Assembly (NCBI GenBank): GCA_026027325.1 | Contig: JAMSLZ010000013.1 | Coordinates: forward strand, 268,501-332,500 | Source of the DNA: Actinomucor elegans | Lineage: Eukaryota; Mucoromycota; Mucoromycetes; Mucorales; Mucoraceae | Direction: 5' to 3' | Length of the DNA stretch: 64,000 nucleotides | Shown here: piece by piece, positions 41,514-54,180 of the stretch | Position numbering within the stretch: the stretch's first letter is position 1 | How the letters are laid out: each line of letters starts with the position of its first letter | Position numbers and translations under genes: made by a program | The notes under the pieces: model-generated | What the model was told of the DNA's origin: nothing | What the model saw: the letters and a program-made list of their open reading frames with translations, nothing else | Databases searched by the model: none

Positions 41514-44500
41514 CTGTTATATTGAGAGAGGAAAAAATAATATATAATACTAAGAAAAAGCGCCTCTTTTTCTAATACTTTATCTTTGAGAAAGATAAAG
41601 GAAAATATCTAAGCCCTTTTCTATGCTGTGGCCCAGTTGTTTCCTAAAATTAACCCACTCAGCCAAAATTCGAGGGAAATAGGTTTCTTGTTTCACAAAC
41701 TGATTGAAATGAAGCGGGGGCATGACAAGCGTAGTCTTTCAAAGTTTCAAAATGAAAACGAATCATGCTCAATTGTCAAGATCTACTCTTTAACAAAGAT
41801 TACTAAATGTAGTCAATCGTTTTGATTGCGGAGCATTTATCACATTTGACACTAGAGATCATTAGATTCAATTTTTACAAATTGTATGCATTCACTATTA
41901 ACTCCCAAACAAATATTATATGACCATTATACTCTAATTAAAAAAAAACGATTAATAGATCTGATAAATCTTTGAAGTGCTGATTATTATACAGATTTGA
42001 TTTAAAACTATACGATCAAGAATTCTATTGATTACTATATTTAGTTTTCAGTTATTAGCTGGTCTTATACACACTATTTCGCTAAGCTCGCTCGCTCGTT
42101 GTCATCCTTGGAGGGATATATGTGGACACTAGATAAGAAGGTGGTTTGCATTCCCCCATGTTTTTGTTTACCAGAGCGAAGCGATGAAGCCGATGATTGA
42201 GAATTAATTCCGAATTTCAGCGTATGTATTAAAATTAGATTCTATGGCGCTAACTGTATAGTTTTCCTGCGATCAAGATTCATGGTTTATGCTATGGAGC
42301 ATGTATAGTTGACGATAGGAAACACTGTTGCGCCCCACTTTTTCCTGGCCTATTAATTCTGAATTAACATCGAATTTTAATTTAGAATGTAATATTTTTA
42401 TAACTATCTAAATTTTATTAAGTGCCATTACATTTCGTCGATTTTAATGCCGCCACAATCTCCATGCAAAATCCATTGAGATTAAATGCATCAATAGAAA
42501 ATATTATACCTCAAGCAGTTTCTGTAGCATATACATTTATATGATGTCCAAGTTAAAATAAAACTTGTATCATACCTAATGGCTTTCATGGAAATTATGC
42601 AATATGGCTCCTTTGGGGATTATCTGATTCACCATTACTTGTGCCAGACATAGAGTCTGAATTGTATTGATGGATAATGGTATATGTTAAATTAATGGAG
42701 AATAAGAAATAAGACTTGTTTCCTTTATTATAAGATGGGGATATGTCATGTTAAAAGTAATAGTTTCCTTTTTACATTCACCAATTCAATCGGTGTATCA
42801 AGCGTAGAATAAGTACTTGACATGTATTTAATTATTGTATTAATTTTGCTTCGATACACCTATTATTACTATTGATAGAGTTCTTTAAAGTGGGCTTGCT
42901 TTTTGGGAGATTAAAACTGGTCTTTTGGCTCAATAATAAAAGGGTTGTAGAATATATCTATATATATTGAAAAAGGAAAAACTCTAGATTTTGATAGTAC
43001 TTATCTTAGAGATTATTTAGGTACATATTATATTGCTTAACTCTGCTCCTAAGTGAAGTTAGTAGCAATTTAAACATGTGGAGTTAATGCCTCAAGAACT
43101 TTTTTTTTTTACAGTTTGCGCTGACAAATCTACAGGAGTGGTATTCATGCACAATGCATTTATCATCATACAGAAGCGGAGCATAGATATGAAAACCAAC
43201 TCTCATAATTTCTAAACCTTATACGTTCTACCAAAGCGTTTTTGATCACTTCACATTTAGCTTTCATCTTTTTGAGAAAAAAACTAGCCGTTAAAAATTT
43301 AAAACCACGAAGAATGTTAACTTCACTTAGGTTACCCAAATCTTGTAGCAAACAAAGATATCAACCTTTGCAATGTCGAACGCGAAAGGAAACGTTTTTC
43401 ACCCGTATGTCTTCATGTTATCATAAAAATTAGCCATATTGTCGCACTTATAGCTGAAAGCGTCAATTAGATCACCTAGAAATGTATCATATAGCTCTTG
43501 CTCATTGAAGTTAGAGGTTAACTGAAATGTACTAGTTTCTTAACATATGTTTTGCAAACGGTCATGATTGATAATAAAGTAAACCTTGCCATACATTCAA
43601 AAAACTCTAAGTTTACGAAATTACTAGTAGCACTTCGGGTATAACCGTTGATATTCAGGACCCCCCGCGTTCTCGGTATACTCGAGAGGAGATAAATAAA
43701 GGAATGATCAACTGAAGAAATTATGAGCTTTTTGGACAACTTGACCTTAGCCTTTCTTCTAAAGTAAACAGTTTCTAAGAGTAAATCTATAATGATTTAT
43801 TGCCTCATCAATTCTCCAATCGTCCTAGTTTTTAAAAAATTAAATCAAGCTCCTCCTCTTCCTTGGTATCATTAGGAAAATCCTCATTTTTAGTTATACT
43901 ACTAACGGCAGTGGGGGTGGAACAGTAATAATAGTTTGAGTTTTGTGGCGTTCATACTCTAAAAAAAATATTCGGCAAAGTGCATAAAAAGATGAGAATC
44001 ACCTCAGGGACAATGTTGAAAGTGGCGTTCCTATTACCATGATATGTTTTGCGTTCAGTGATCTTTCTATGGACCATGGATTAAGGGCTACTGCAAATAT
44101 CAAACACTCCTCTTAACAGTTTTAGGTCTTTGTGTCTTTTATAAAGCGTGAAGAAACTGAAATACAAGCATTTGCATCGAAATTCTTATTCATATCTAGA
44201 GTTTTAAAACTACTTTTTAAATGATGCTATATTTAAAACGTATATGTGTATGTAAAATAGCATGAAGAAGCGGAAACAAAAAAATATGAAATAGTATAAC
44301 TACTATCAACTTCTGTTATGAGAACTTTCAGAGAGCAGAAATAAGTAAGGTTCAAGGCTATTTACTGAAATATAAGCAGAGCATCTGGTCCAGTTTGAAT
44401 AGTACTTGATGAATGAAACTCAATGAATTCCAACAGAATTTTCCACAGTAGGACGAATTTTTTTTTTTTTGAAAGTAGCTGCATTATCTATTAAATATCC

Positions 44501-44619
44501 ACCAGCCAGTAAAAATAGAATTACTCTTTAAGCAGAATTGAATCCAGCAGTCACTAAGTGTTTATCTGCAAACGCGTTCTTAATGTCACTTCCACTTGTA
44601 TCTTTTCAGTTTATTCAAC
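41514..44619. other. Intergenic region
   Basis: About 3.1 kb between divergent genes. Many short ORFs, all without recognisable domains. It contains T runs near 43100 and 44460, and a short CGCTCG-rich patch near 42084. No RNA gene was recognised. Confidence 0.5.
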
Positions 44620-46898
44620 ATGGCAGAAAGTGGCAGCATCTATTCTGCTATTTATTCAGGTGTACCCGTATTCGAAATGCTTATCAACGGCGTTGCAGTC
44701 ATGCGCAGAAGAACCGATTCTTACATGAATGCGACTCAAATTTTAAAAGTAGCCAATATTGAGAAAGGGAAGCGTACTAAGATTCTTGAAAAAGAAGTAT
44801 TAACCGGCGAGCATGAAAAAGTCCAAGGCGGTTATGGAAAATATCAAGGCACTTGGTAATAATAAATGAGTTATTTTGTATTACCTTTAATTTACACTTT
44901 GCTTCTTAGGATTCCCTGTGATAGAAGCAAAGAATTAGCTGAACGTTATGGTGTACGCGACCTATTAGCTCCTATATTCAACTTTCAATTAGACAGCATG
45001 GGAGTGCAAAATGGTGATGAAGCTTTTCTGACCAAAGAACAAGCTATTGTCGCGAACAAGAAGAAACTCAGCGATCTCACCAAAGATCGTAAGCAGTATC
45101 CTCATTATCCTTTGGGAGACGATTCTTTATCTGCACGCAAAAAGCACAATACAAATGAAGAAAGTATGGCTCTCTCCAATAGCGGCATGTCTTCTCAACC
45201 TTACCAATCACCTTCATTTCCGCCTTTACCAAACCAAAGCACTTCGTCCTCTTCCTCCACAGCCATTAATACAGAAGACAATATCAACAGTACTGAGCGC
45301 CATCGCAGTGTACTCATGTCCATCTTTTTATCTGATAAACCAGATCAAATTCCAGAACTCTTGAAAAACAACCATAGTAGTATCAATCTCGACATGGTCA
45401 TTGATGAACAAGGTAATACAGCGCTACATTGGGCTACGGCTTTGGCACGTAGCAAAACCGTCGAGTTTTTAGTTGGTCACGGCGCGAACATTGCGTGCAT
45501 TAATTATTCAGGCGAAACACCCTTAATGCGTGGTGTCATGGTGACAAATAACTATGATAACCAAAGCTTTGTCACAGTTTTTGGGCTGCTCAAGGAATCA
45601 TTAACATTACTGGATAATAAGAAACGTTCTGTGTTGCATCACTGCGCGTTGACAGCTGGTATTCAAGGACGTACAAATGCAGCTATTCATTATATGCAAG
45701 TGTTGATGAAAGAAGAGGAAACCAGAGGACTCTTAGATACGCAGGATTCATTGGGTGATACTGCACTAACAATTGCAATTCGATTAGATTGCCAGGCTTT
45801 AGTAGACATCCTGAAAGAAGCGGGGGCCAAAGAAGATACACAGAATCATATTGGATTACAGGTGGCTGATTACCAACAAAGCGAGGTAAGAAAAACGGAA
45901 AGTGATGTCATAATGAAATTGACTAGCTTTTTGATAGGATTCCCCCATGGATGAAGCTTCTGTCTCACAAAGAACCTGCGTATATGTCAAAAGGCCTTAC
46001 GCGCCAAGTCAAAGAGGAAAAGAGATCATAGCTAGTAAGTCATTTACGAAAAAAAAAAACGCCAGAAAGTAACTCGATGACTTCTGAAGCTGTTCAGAAG
46101 ATAGTTGATGCATTAGATAATGAATACGGCTCACAACTTACTACCAAAGAAAATGAACTGCTTGCACTTCAAGCCGACCTGGATACTGTTACGCATCAAC
46201 TGGAACGCACTCGCAGAAGTCTTGAGCAGCGTCAATCCCAATCACAAAAGCTCTCTGAAGCTCAACAACGAACACACAACATTGAACAAGCCCTTCAGAA
46301 TGGCTGGGATCAGCTTCAGAGTCTTATGCAGCGCGCTAATAAACCCTTACCACATCCACAAGACATTGATCAATTTGATACTGACCAAGACATTGATGCG
46401 CTTTTCGACGCACCACCGTTACATTACACGCAAGATGCGACAGAGGAAGAAAAGAAACATGAACTGGAAAACTATATCAAAAATGTACAGGCTAAGGTTA
46501 AAGCCTATCGTGCGAATGATGAAGTACTGGTTTGCGAAATTGAGAGGCTACAGAAAAAATTTACGGACAAGGAATTGCAGTGCAAACGGTTAATTGCAGC
46601 TTGCTGTAATTTACCTATGGATAAGATTGATGATTTAGTCGAACCGTTGACGCTTGCAATTGAAAGCGACCCTCCAGATTTGGATTTAGCGCGTGTAATT
46701 GGATTTATGGACAAGATACGAAGACAAGGGGCATTTGCGGTTGCTGCATCAAGTACTGAAAACAGTTCAACAGTAACAGCAGCGATGCCTGCAAGCCATC
46801 ATCAGTATCAATATGCAAATACATCATCCTTAAGATCTCCTCAACCGGAATCAACTGCAAACAATAATGATACAGTTGAGACTAGTTCTATCCAATAA
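44620..46898 (+). CDS. MBP1: APSES-ankyrin cell-cycle transcription factor (MBF/SBF type)
   Basis: Likely DNA-binding subunit of an MBF/SBF-like G1/S regulator. Exons are 44620-44855, 44910-45885, 45938-46034 and 46090-46898 (705 residues). Intron 3 could instead end at 46065, but 46089 gives a normal 55-nt length. The APSES/KilA-N domain spans residues 1-100 ([47 protein letters not shown]). Ankyrin repeats lie in the middle ([40 protein letters not shown]). A coiled coil ([18 protein letters not shown]) precedes the C-terminus, where partners such as Swi6 bind. It could be Swi4-like rather than Mbp1-like. Confidence 0.9.
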
Positions 46899-47243
46899 TA
46901 AGTCAAGTGACGCTATAAAGTCATCTTGATTATTTCCAAGGAACTTGTATATACATATCTCTACAAACAATAAACAAATGATATCTAAGCATATTTTTTC
47001 TGTTGCATGAAAATGAAAAGGCACACAAGTTAGTTTAAGCACCTTACCTTTAACTCATCTCACAGAAAAGAGCTTTGGTCAAGTAAATTTCATGCCTTAC
47101 AATGTTAAATAGCTATTGCCACTAAACATAGGCCTTTGATTAAAAGAGTTTTAAGCTCAACGGTTAAAATTATAAGCTAAAACGAAGGTTGTAAATTTAT
47201 CAAATGTATGAAAGGCAACGAAAGTAACAAATACATTCAAACT
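46899..47243. other. Short spacer before DIRS element 2
   Basis: Downstream flank of the MBP1-like gene. No gene was recognised. Confidence 0.5.
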
Positions 47244-47454
47244 AAATACCAATGTTGCCGAAACGAAGACGAAAGATATGATACATGCTCTCTGAGCCAC
47301 GCTTTATTTTCCTTTTTTATGATAAATTTGTTTCCCTTTCTTCCCTATATCTTTCAAGCTAAGCATAATAATTCAATTTTTTTTTTTTTTTTGGGAGTGA
47401 TATAAAGAATGAATATAAAATATAATGATAAAGTATAAAGTATAAAATAAGTGT

Positions 47455-48660
47455 TTAACGAAAAATTCGTTTATACCAAGGGTGGGTATGTATCACATCT
47501 TTTGTCTTCGTTTCGGCAACATTGGTATTGCTTGTCGTTCCTAACCCAATCCCAGTTGCCTCCACTTCGACTTCCGATGTGATACGTTTTTCCGAAGAAA
47601 AAATTGGATGACAAATAGCAGTACTTGTTGATAGCTGTGAAGACGGCTTGTAGTAATATTTTTCAAAAGTATTAGAATTTAAGCTCCAATTGGCATGCTT
47701 CTTAACATCTTGGATAGAATAGCCTAGTTCAACTGCTTTCGTACTTGCTGCTGCTCTGATGAAATGTGCTTTGTAAAGATTGGTGTCAACTCCAGCCTTA
47801 TTCATTTTTTCTTGGATCCAGTTTGCCACTGTTTTTTCTGAAACAGAGGAGGACGTAGTTGTAGTATATCATTCAGATATGTCAGGAACAAAGTATGGTC
47901 TTCTGGTAAACCAGATCTAAATTGAGTAGTTTTTTGCATAAAAGCTGTTAAAGTTGAAACTGGACATAATTCATAATTGTGATATTGACCAATTATTACG
48001 CTTTTGATTTGCGATTCCTTTGGTTCCCGAACATATAGCCGAACGCTTGTTACTGAATTTTCTTCATCGCCTACAATATTTACATCTTGGTGTTGCAATC
48101 TCCCGATGTCTGACCTTGGTCGCCACATTGTTGCTATACAAAGAAGGAGAATAGTTTTCTTTTGCAGTTCATCCAGTGATAGGTTTTCTGTCGGTGACAG
48201 ATTGTTGCTGATATGGTTGATTAAAATATTAATGTCCCAAGTTGTAAGTTGTGATTGTGTGGGAGCCTTCACTTCTGACTTCCTTTTGACTACAAAAAAT
48301 TCAATGATCAATGGATTTTCCGCAATTGGTGTTTTGTCATTATGTATAATATTGAAAACTGATGCAATTGAGGCACGCAATGTATTCAAATGAGTGGCAC
48401 TATATACTTGATTATCCATCAAAAACTGAAGAACATTATTAGGATTGTAAACTAAAGGGTCTTGTATAGGATTAGCGTTCTTGCATCAACTCTCGTAGTG
48501 CCTCCATCCATTATCATATATACGCGCTGTTGATTTCCTGATCTTCTTATTAAGGAAATTGATTGAAGTTGCCTCTAGACCGGTTTGTTGCCTGCTGTTG
48601 TTGATAATAGCTAAGCGGCTAGATACCACTTGTTGTTTAATTTCCATATTATCGGTGGTT
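47455..48660 (-). pseudogene. DIRS element 2 tyrosine recombinase
   Basis: The motifs are MWRPRSDIGRLQHQDV (first R), YKAHFIRAAASTKAV (H-x-x-R) and VKKHANWSLNSNTFEKYYYKP (H and catalytic Y). The C-terminus is HPWYKRIFR. A TGA in place of a probable W codon at 48486-48488 and a one-base shift near 47815 disable it. Its 3' part includes the internal complementary region (about 47485-47575). Confidence 0.88.
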
Positions 48661-49176
48661 GTAGATGCCTCATTCGTAATATCATGGGATACCAGAACTG
48701 ACTTGTCCAAAATGGTGTCACTAGCACCACTCTCGATAATTTCTGCTGTTGGATCTTTTTTAAGACAGTTGGTATCAATTTCCATGGAGGATAAAGGCAC
48801 ATCCCCTTTTTTAGCCAAGTTTGTTTCATAGCATCCACGGCTTGAGCTTGAGGATCCGGTGATATCGTCCAATACAGCGGTAGTTGATGATTGTGTCTGG
48901 CAGCAAAAGCGTCTACCTTCATTTTCCCCCAGGTGTTGCTGATCAATTGGAATATTTTCCTCGGAATCGTTGACTCGTATAGCGGTTTTTTCATTCGACT
49001 CAATCTGTCGGCTTGTGTGTTCAATATGCCCGGAATGTGTTGATAAAACACGTTCATTTGATGCTTGTTGCAGATTTCTTGGATCTTGATTGCCAGGTCT
49101 TGTAAAGTTATTGACGTTGTACCTCCTGACTTTGTTGTATATTTTAGGGCAGTTTTGCTGTCTGAAAAAAAATTTG
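48611..49176 (-). pseudogene. DIRS element 2 RNase H-side pol segment
   Basis: From the insertion point, the frame gives FFSDSKTALKYTTKSGGTTS, LQDLAIKIQEICNKHQMNV and YQHIPGILNTQADRLSRM, then a DIRS-specific tail (WYPMILRMRHLQP). It matches the intact stretch of DIRS element 3 closely. It is cut at 49176/49182 by element 3. Confidence 0.85.
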
Positions 49177-49333
49177 ATTGTTTGTCGTGCCTAACACAAT
49201 CCTCGTTGCCTTCGCTTCGGACTTCGAAGTGGTACAAGCTCTCTGAGCCACGCTTTATTTTCAGATATTATAAACCAAATTTTACTTTCCCTTTCCCCTT
49301 AGATCTTTCTAAGCCGCGCATCGTGGAATAACT

Positions 49334-50214
49334 ATGTCTGATCAACCCATATTTCATAATGAAGCAGGAATTATCAACGCAGAACCAGTATTTACCCAAG
49401 AGCAAGTCGAAAAAATCATTGCTGAGGTCACCAAACGCGTTCGAGAAACACAAGTTGAGGAGGCATATCGACGACAAGAAGGAAGCGATCTTCCAGAAGA
49501 GATCTCAGAGGAGCTGGGGGACTACTCCTCTTCAGAATTACAGCGAGCACTCCAAAGATTTAAACGTTCCATCCATAAATACAACTATAGCGAGTGAGTT
49601 TTACTCCTGAAGCAACAAACCCAAATTTCACAAACCAACTTAAGGAAACAAAAGTCGATACTGCACAACTCGTCAACACCATCTACCGCCTTACAGAAAA
49701 TACACGAGTACAGGCGAAAGCAGCAACAGAATTGTATGAACACCTCAAATACATCTCAGACCGCGGCCTCCAACAAGAAGATTTACCACTCTTTCAGGAT
49801 TCCATCGAGCAAGCCAGACGACTGGCAGTCTACGGATTTGGCACTGCAAAACAGCAAGAAAAAGAAGCCCGTGACATCACCATTAAGGCCCTTAAACTCC
49901 CACAGAGCCTTAAACACTTGGAGCCTATTTCAGTGGGAGAAAAGAGATACGCCTTTGACGAAAAATTTGTGGAACAGTACTATGAAGAATCGTACAAACA
50001 AAAACTCACAAATAATGCAGCAAGAACCAATCGGAACCTTGACAACAACTTTAGAGGTGTTGGAAGAGGAAACTATGGATTTAGATCCGGCCATTTTTTA
50101 TCCCAGAGGGGCAGAGGAAGAGGACAATGGAATCAACGTGGACAAAGCAGCGGCAATTCCAACTACCACTCACAGAACCAACCTTCTGCTCCCAACGACA
50201 ACACTCATCATTAA
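49334..50214 (+). pseudogene. DIRS element 3 gag-like ORF
   Basis: The first frame 49334-49597 (MSDQPIFHNEAG...) is followed by an overlapping frame to 50214 (FTPEATNPNF..., LKYISDRGLQQEDLPLF). The tail is rich in G/R/Q (RGRGRGQWNQRGQ), as in nucleic-acid-binding gag proteins. A -1 shift at 49594-49597 separates the parts. Whether it is programmed or a mutation is not clear from one copy. Confidence 0.7.
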
Positions 50215-52259
50215 AGACAGAAATAATTCGTCCTCTCTCGACACCGGTTCTAACATCGCTTCAACAGCTGACACAAATCACACATCCCACTCAACAGGGG
50301 ATTATCACTCATCCGGAAAACAACTCCAATTATTCGATCCCTCAGGACGGCATTTTACCAGGCGGTCGTCTTCACCACTTCCTTGCGTCTTGGAAACAAA
50401 CAACATCACATTCATGGCCAATTTCAGTGATCGAAATGGGTTACCAACTACAATTCATGAAGACTCCATCACCATGGAGAACAAAACCATTGAAGAGAAC
50501 ACCCGAAGACCGACAAGCGGACGAATTTGCCATCCAACAGTTCTTGAAAGCGGGGATCATTCGCATTTCAGAGTCCCAAAACAAAGATTACCTGTCGAAC
50601 TTTTTTACAATCCAAGAACCTACCAAACGTCGCCCAATTTTGGACTGTACAACTCTGAATCAATTTTTACAAGTACAACACTTCAAGATGGAGGGCATTC
50701 CAGCCTTGAGAGAGATAATCGAGCCAAACGATTATATTTGCAAGGTGGACTTGAAAGATGCGTATGTGGTAATATCAATCCATCAGGTGACTCACAAAAA
50801 TATTTGACATTCATGAACAATGGCACCGTCTACCAGTATACGTCCCTGGCTTTTGGCCTCAGTATTGCTCCGAGAATCTTTTCAAAGATCATGCGTTATG
50901 CTCTAGAACCGTTGAGAGCAAAAGCACTGGGTTTCTTGATCAACGAAAAAAAGAGTGTGCTATTACCATCAAAAAGTCAGGAGTTTCTCGGTTTTCTATT
51001 CAACACCAAGACTATGAAAATTTCTTTGCCTCAACCAAAAATCAACAAACTTCTTCGACGAATCCATCAAGCAGAAAAGCCTATATTACGATCATGCCGA
51101 TGGATAGCAAGTCTATTGGGGAAAATGACAGCAGTAATACCAGCAATCGGGGAGGCCCTACTCCATATCCGACATCTCCAACGAGACTTAGCGAAAAGCC
51201 TACATCTACGGAAAAACAACTGGGACAAACCTTGCAATTTATCCCATTGGTCACAACAAGAAATGCAGTGGTGGAAACAGTTTCTGATTCAGAAGAATGG
51301 ACTTCCAATCCAGCAATTACCACTAGCGACACCAGAGATATCCATCTTTGTAGATGCTTCCGACTCAGGTTGGGGGATATATTCAACGCTGATCAACACA
51401 TCGGGATTCTGGAGTCATGCCGAAAAAGAAGTTTCCATCAATGTGAGGGAGCTCAAGACGATATATTATGCAATACTGTTACACACAAGAAAGTTAAATC
51501 TGCCCAAACAAATCCTAATATACAGCGACAATATGACAGCTCTGAAGTATGTTACCAAGGCAGGAGGGACAGCCTCATTCCATTTACAAGATCTGGCAGT
51601 GAAAATACAGGAGATATGCAACTAATATCAGTTACAGATCCAGTACAAACACATTCCAGGCCGAGAGAAGAATATTCAAGCAGATTCTCTCAGTCGCAAG
51701 AACAGACCAATCTACGAAGCATCAATCCCAAAAAGAACGTTTCAAACCATACAACGAACATGGGGAAGACTGAAAATAGATGCGTTTGCAGCATCACACA
51801 ACCATCAACTTCAGCAATACTGGAGCTACCAGGACGATCCTTTTGCGGAGCGTGTAGATGCCTTCCAACAAATCTGGAAACAGAAGGGTCTTTACATGTT
51901 TCCACCATGGAGACTGATACCCAAAGTATTACGGAAGATGAAGGAAGACAAATTGAAAGAAGTAGTTTTGGTGACACCACTATGGAAGAGCCAATTCTGG
52001 TATCCAATGATATTACAAATGAAACACTTAGCAACACCAATTGATGTGGTCGATGAAGACCCCAAAATGGACCTTAGTCGCATGGAGATTATCGACAACA
52101 AGAGGACATCCGTTGGTATGAATAAAGAAACAATCGAGCATTTGAACAAAGCAATACGTTCCAGTACACAAATAAGGCTTATAATACTTCCTGGCGCAAA
52201 TATGCAAAATGGTGTAATGAAAGAAACCTCAATCCAGAAACTTACAATATTCAACAAGT
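50215..52259 (+). pseudogene. DIRS element 3 reverse transcriptase-RNase H
   Basis: The RT begins ILPGGRLHHFLASW, with KRRPILDCTTLNQFLQ and ICKVDLKDAYVVISI. The frame shifts at the A run near 50797 and continues YQYTSLAFGLSIAPRIFSK. The segment that should hold the catalytic Y-x-D-D is missing: EPLRAK is followed directly by ALGFLINEKKSVLL, implying an in-frame deletion of about 40-50 residues. RNase H follows (IFVDASDSGWGIYS, ILIYSDNMTALKY). A TAA at 51623-51625 interrupts, then the same frame runs on to 52259. The RT is dead. Confidence 0.85.
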
Positions 52260-53255
52260 AGTGGCTTTTTTGGTAGACAACCGGGAGATGAAATATTCCA
52301 CATTAAATGGTTACCGGTCAGCTATTGCTTCAGTCCTGTCCATCATTCATCCTAACAACAAACCGGTTGCGGATACAAGGGAAATGGTAGATTTTTTTAA
52401 GGCTAAGCGACGTTCTGAAATACGTATCAAGACACATACACAACTCGAAACATGGGATATAAATATATTAATTCAATACATCAAATCTACTCTGTCACCA
52501 AGTGAGGATCTCAACTTGTATGATTTACAACAAAAAGTTATGCTTTTGTTATGTATCCATACTATGTGGTGTCCAAGGAGTGATATCGGAAGAATACAAC
52601 ACAGAGATATTTACACGTTATCAAGCATCAAGTTTCTAATGAAATTGAAGGCATTACAATTCAAGTGCGTGAACCGAAAGAATCTCAACAGAAACATGTA
52701 AAATTGGGTTTTTTACAGGATGAGGAACAGAAAGACGTGTGTGTGGTCACCGCCCTACTCCTTTTTTTACAGAAGACGTCGTCTATAAGGGGATACCTTC
52801 CCGGAGATCATACACTACTACTAAAAAAGGCCTTGAACCAAACAGATACAACGAAGATTACTAGCATACAACCTGCAACGGTTCCGGCTTGGTTGTCAAA
52901 TCATTTGAAGAACGCCGGGGTAGATGCTAGTTATAAACCGCATTCAATTCGTTCGGCATCAAGCACAAAAGCAGTAATGCAAGGCATGGATATTAGGAAA
53001 GTGAAAGAACATGCTGCAAACTGGAGCTTAACCTCAGACACATTCGAAAAGTTTTATTACAAACCATCTATGCAAATCCATAACAGTACCAAGGTGCAAA
53101 ATTCAATTTTTTCTACGGAGAAGAGTACCACTTCGAAGTCCGAAGCGAAGGCAACGAGGATTGTGTTAGGCACGACAAACAATACTGATGTTGCCGAAGA
53201 GAAGGACGAAGAAGTGGTACAAACCCAACCCTGGCATCGAAGATTCTTTAACTAA
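52141..53255 (+). pseudogene. DIRS element 3 tyrosine recombinase
   Basis: The frame from about 52141 (YNTSWRKYAKWCNERN) has CPRSDIGRIQHRDI (first R). A shift near 52625 moves to the frame ending 53255, with YKPHSIRSASSTKAV (H-x-x-R), VKEHAANWSLTSDTFEKFYYKP (H, Y) and the C-terminus QPWHRRFFN. All catalytic residues are visible, so one indel is the only obvious defect. The internal complementary region lies inside its last 45 codons. Confidence 0.85.
53125..53220 (+). repeat. Internal complementary region of DIRS element 3
   Basis: Bases 53125-53183 are complementary to the left end 49177-49235, and bases 53178-53220 to the right end 53724-53766. They overlap over AACAAT (ATTGTT on the other strand), so the region is a template for the joined ends of a circle. 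It is also coding for the recombinase C-terminus. Confidence 0.9.
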
Positions 53256-54180
53256 TAGTTTTTACATATATGTTATTGTGGTGAAATAGCCACATAATTG
53301 AAGTACAGACAGACTAGAGGCCTGTGCGCCCTAGCTGTAGCACATACATACTAAAGCATCATTGATTACCTTATACAGCGATACAGTCCTTAAACAGAGA
53401 TACGTCCTTCTTATACTTTTTATATGAACACAAGTAAATAACCTTCAGTCACAATTCAACGAGTATAAATACAAGCTAGAAAAACTAGTTAGAAAGAATT
53501 AATCACATTTAAGTTGAATAAACTATAACCAAGTTATAATCGACTTACTACCTGCTTTTATATTTTAATTTTACCGCAGTTATCACATTTCTATAATCCC
53601 TCCCAAAAAAAAAAAAAAAAAAAAAAGATGAATTCATTATAGCTAGCTTGAAAGATCTAAGGGGAAAGGGAAAGTAAAATTTGGTTTATAATATCTGAAA
53701 ATAAAGCGTGGCTCAGAGAGCTTGTACCACTTCTTCGTCCTTCTCTTCGGCAACATCAGTATTGTTGAGTCTTCGAATTTTTGGGCATGGTATTGCAATG
53801 CTATCAATATCTCATCTTCAACTCTCGAACGTTTATTGAATGTTTCATTTCTTCTTCGTTCCAAAATCCTGATATTTCCATCATTCGTGAACTGATCCCC
53901 CAGCCTGAACCCGATGCATCTACATAAGTATAGATTTTTGGAGTCATCATGATCTTTTGTATCGGTAACCCGTTTTTCATCTCGATGAATTGTTCCTATC
54001 ATGTTAGCTCGTCCAAGCTGGCTGTTGTCAATCGGCATTTCGCTTTCCAATTGTAGTGAGATGTTGTTAGGGATTTTGGCAGATCCCTCTGTAGGTACCG
54101 AATATGTAATAAGGCTTCCCCTATTGCTGGTAACTGTTATATCCGGTGCAAAAGACGAAGAATATAATTTAAAATACAAT

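Larger units (their letters stand above)
49177..53766 (+). mobile_element. DIRS element 3 with both termini
   Basis: Both ends carry ATTGTT (49177-49182 and 53761-53766), and the DIRS element 2 frame reads across once the element and one ATTGTT are removed. Inverted terminal repeats lie at 49236-49330 and 53640-53723 (GCTCTCTGAGCCACGC...). The outermost 59 nt on the left and 43 nt on the right are complementary to one internal region at 53125-53220. That is the defining DIRS architecture. The proteins are damaged, so mobility would need help in trans. Confidence 0.92.
47244..54180 (-). mobile_element. DIRS element 2, split by DIRS element 3
   Basis: The minus-strand element has its terminal repeat at 47244-47385 (GCTCTCTGAGCCACGCTTTATT), a recombinase relic at 47455-48660 and RNase H/pol at 48611-49176. 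The pol frame resumes on the far side of DIRS element 3, at 53767-54180 (YVDASGSGWGISS, ALLHIRYLQRDLPKS). The RT core, gag and other terminal repeat are absent beyond about 54180. Numerous stops make it inactive. Confidence 0.85.

Noticed and set aside
46035..46065. 31-nt intron option in the MBP1-like gene
   Set aside because: Shorter than every other intron in the window; the acceptor at 46089 gives 55 nt and keeps frame.
49736..50790. N-terminal half of a 629-codon ORF in DIRS element 3
   Set aside because: Up to about 50797 the real coding is in the gag and RT frames; only the part after the frameshift is RT-RNase H.
51094..52044. 316-codon plus-strand ORF in DIRS element 3
   Set aside because: It overlaps the RNase H frame in another register and shows no conserved motifs; the true frame is interrupted by TAA at 51623.
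53643..54179. 178-codon minus-strand ORF
   Set aside because: The conserved protein of DIRS element 2 is in a different frame here; this frame runs through terminal repeat sequence of element 3.
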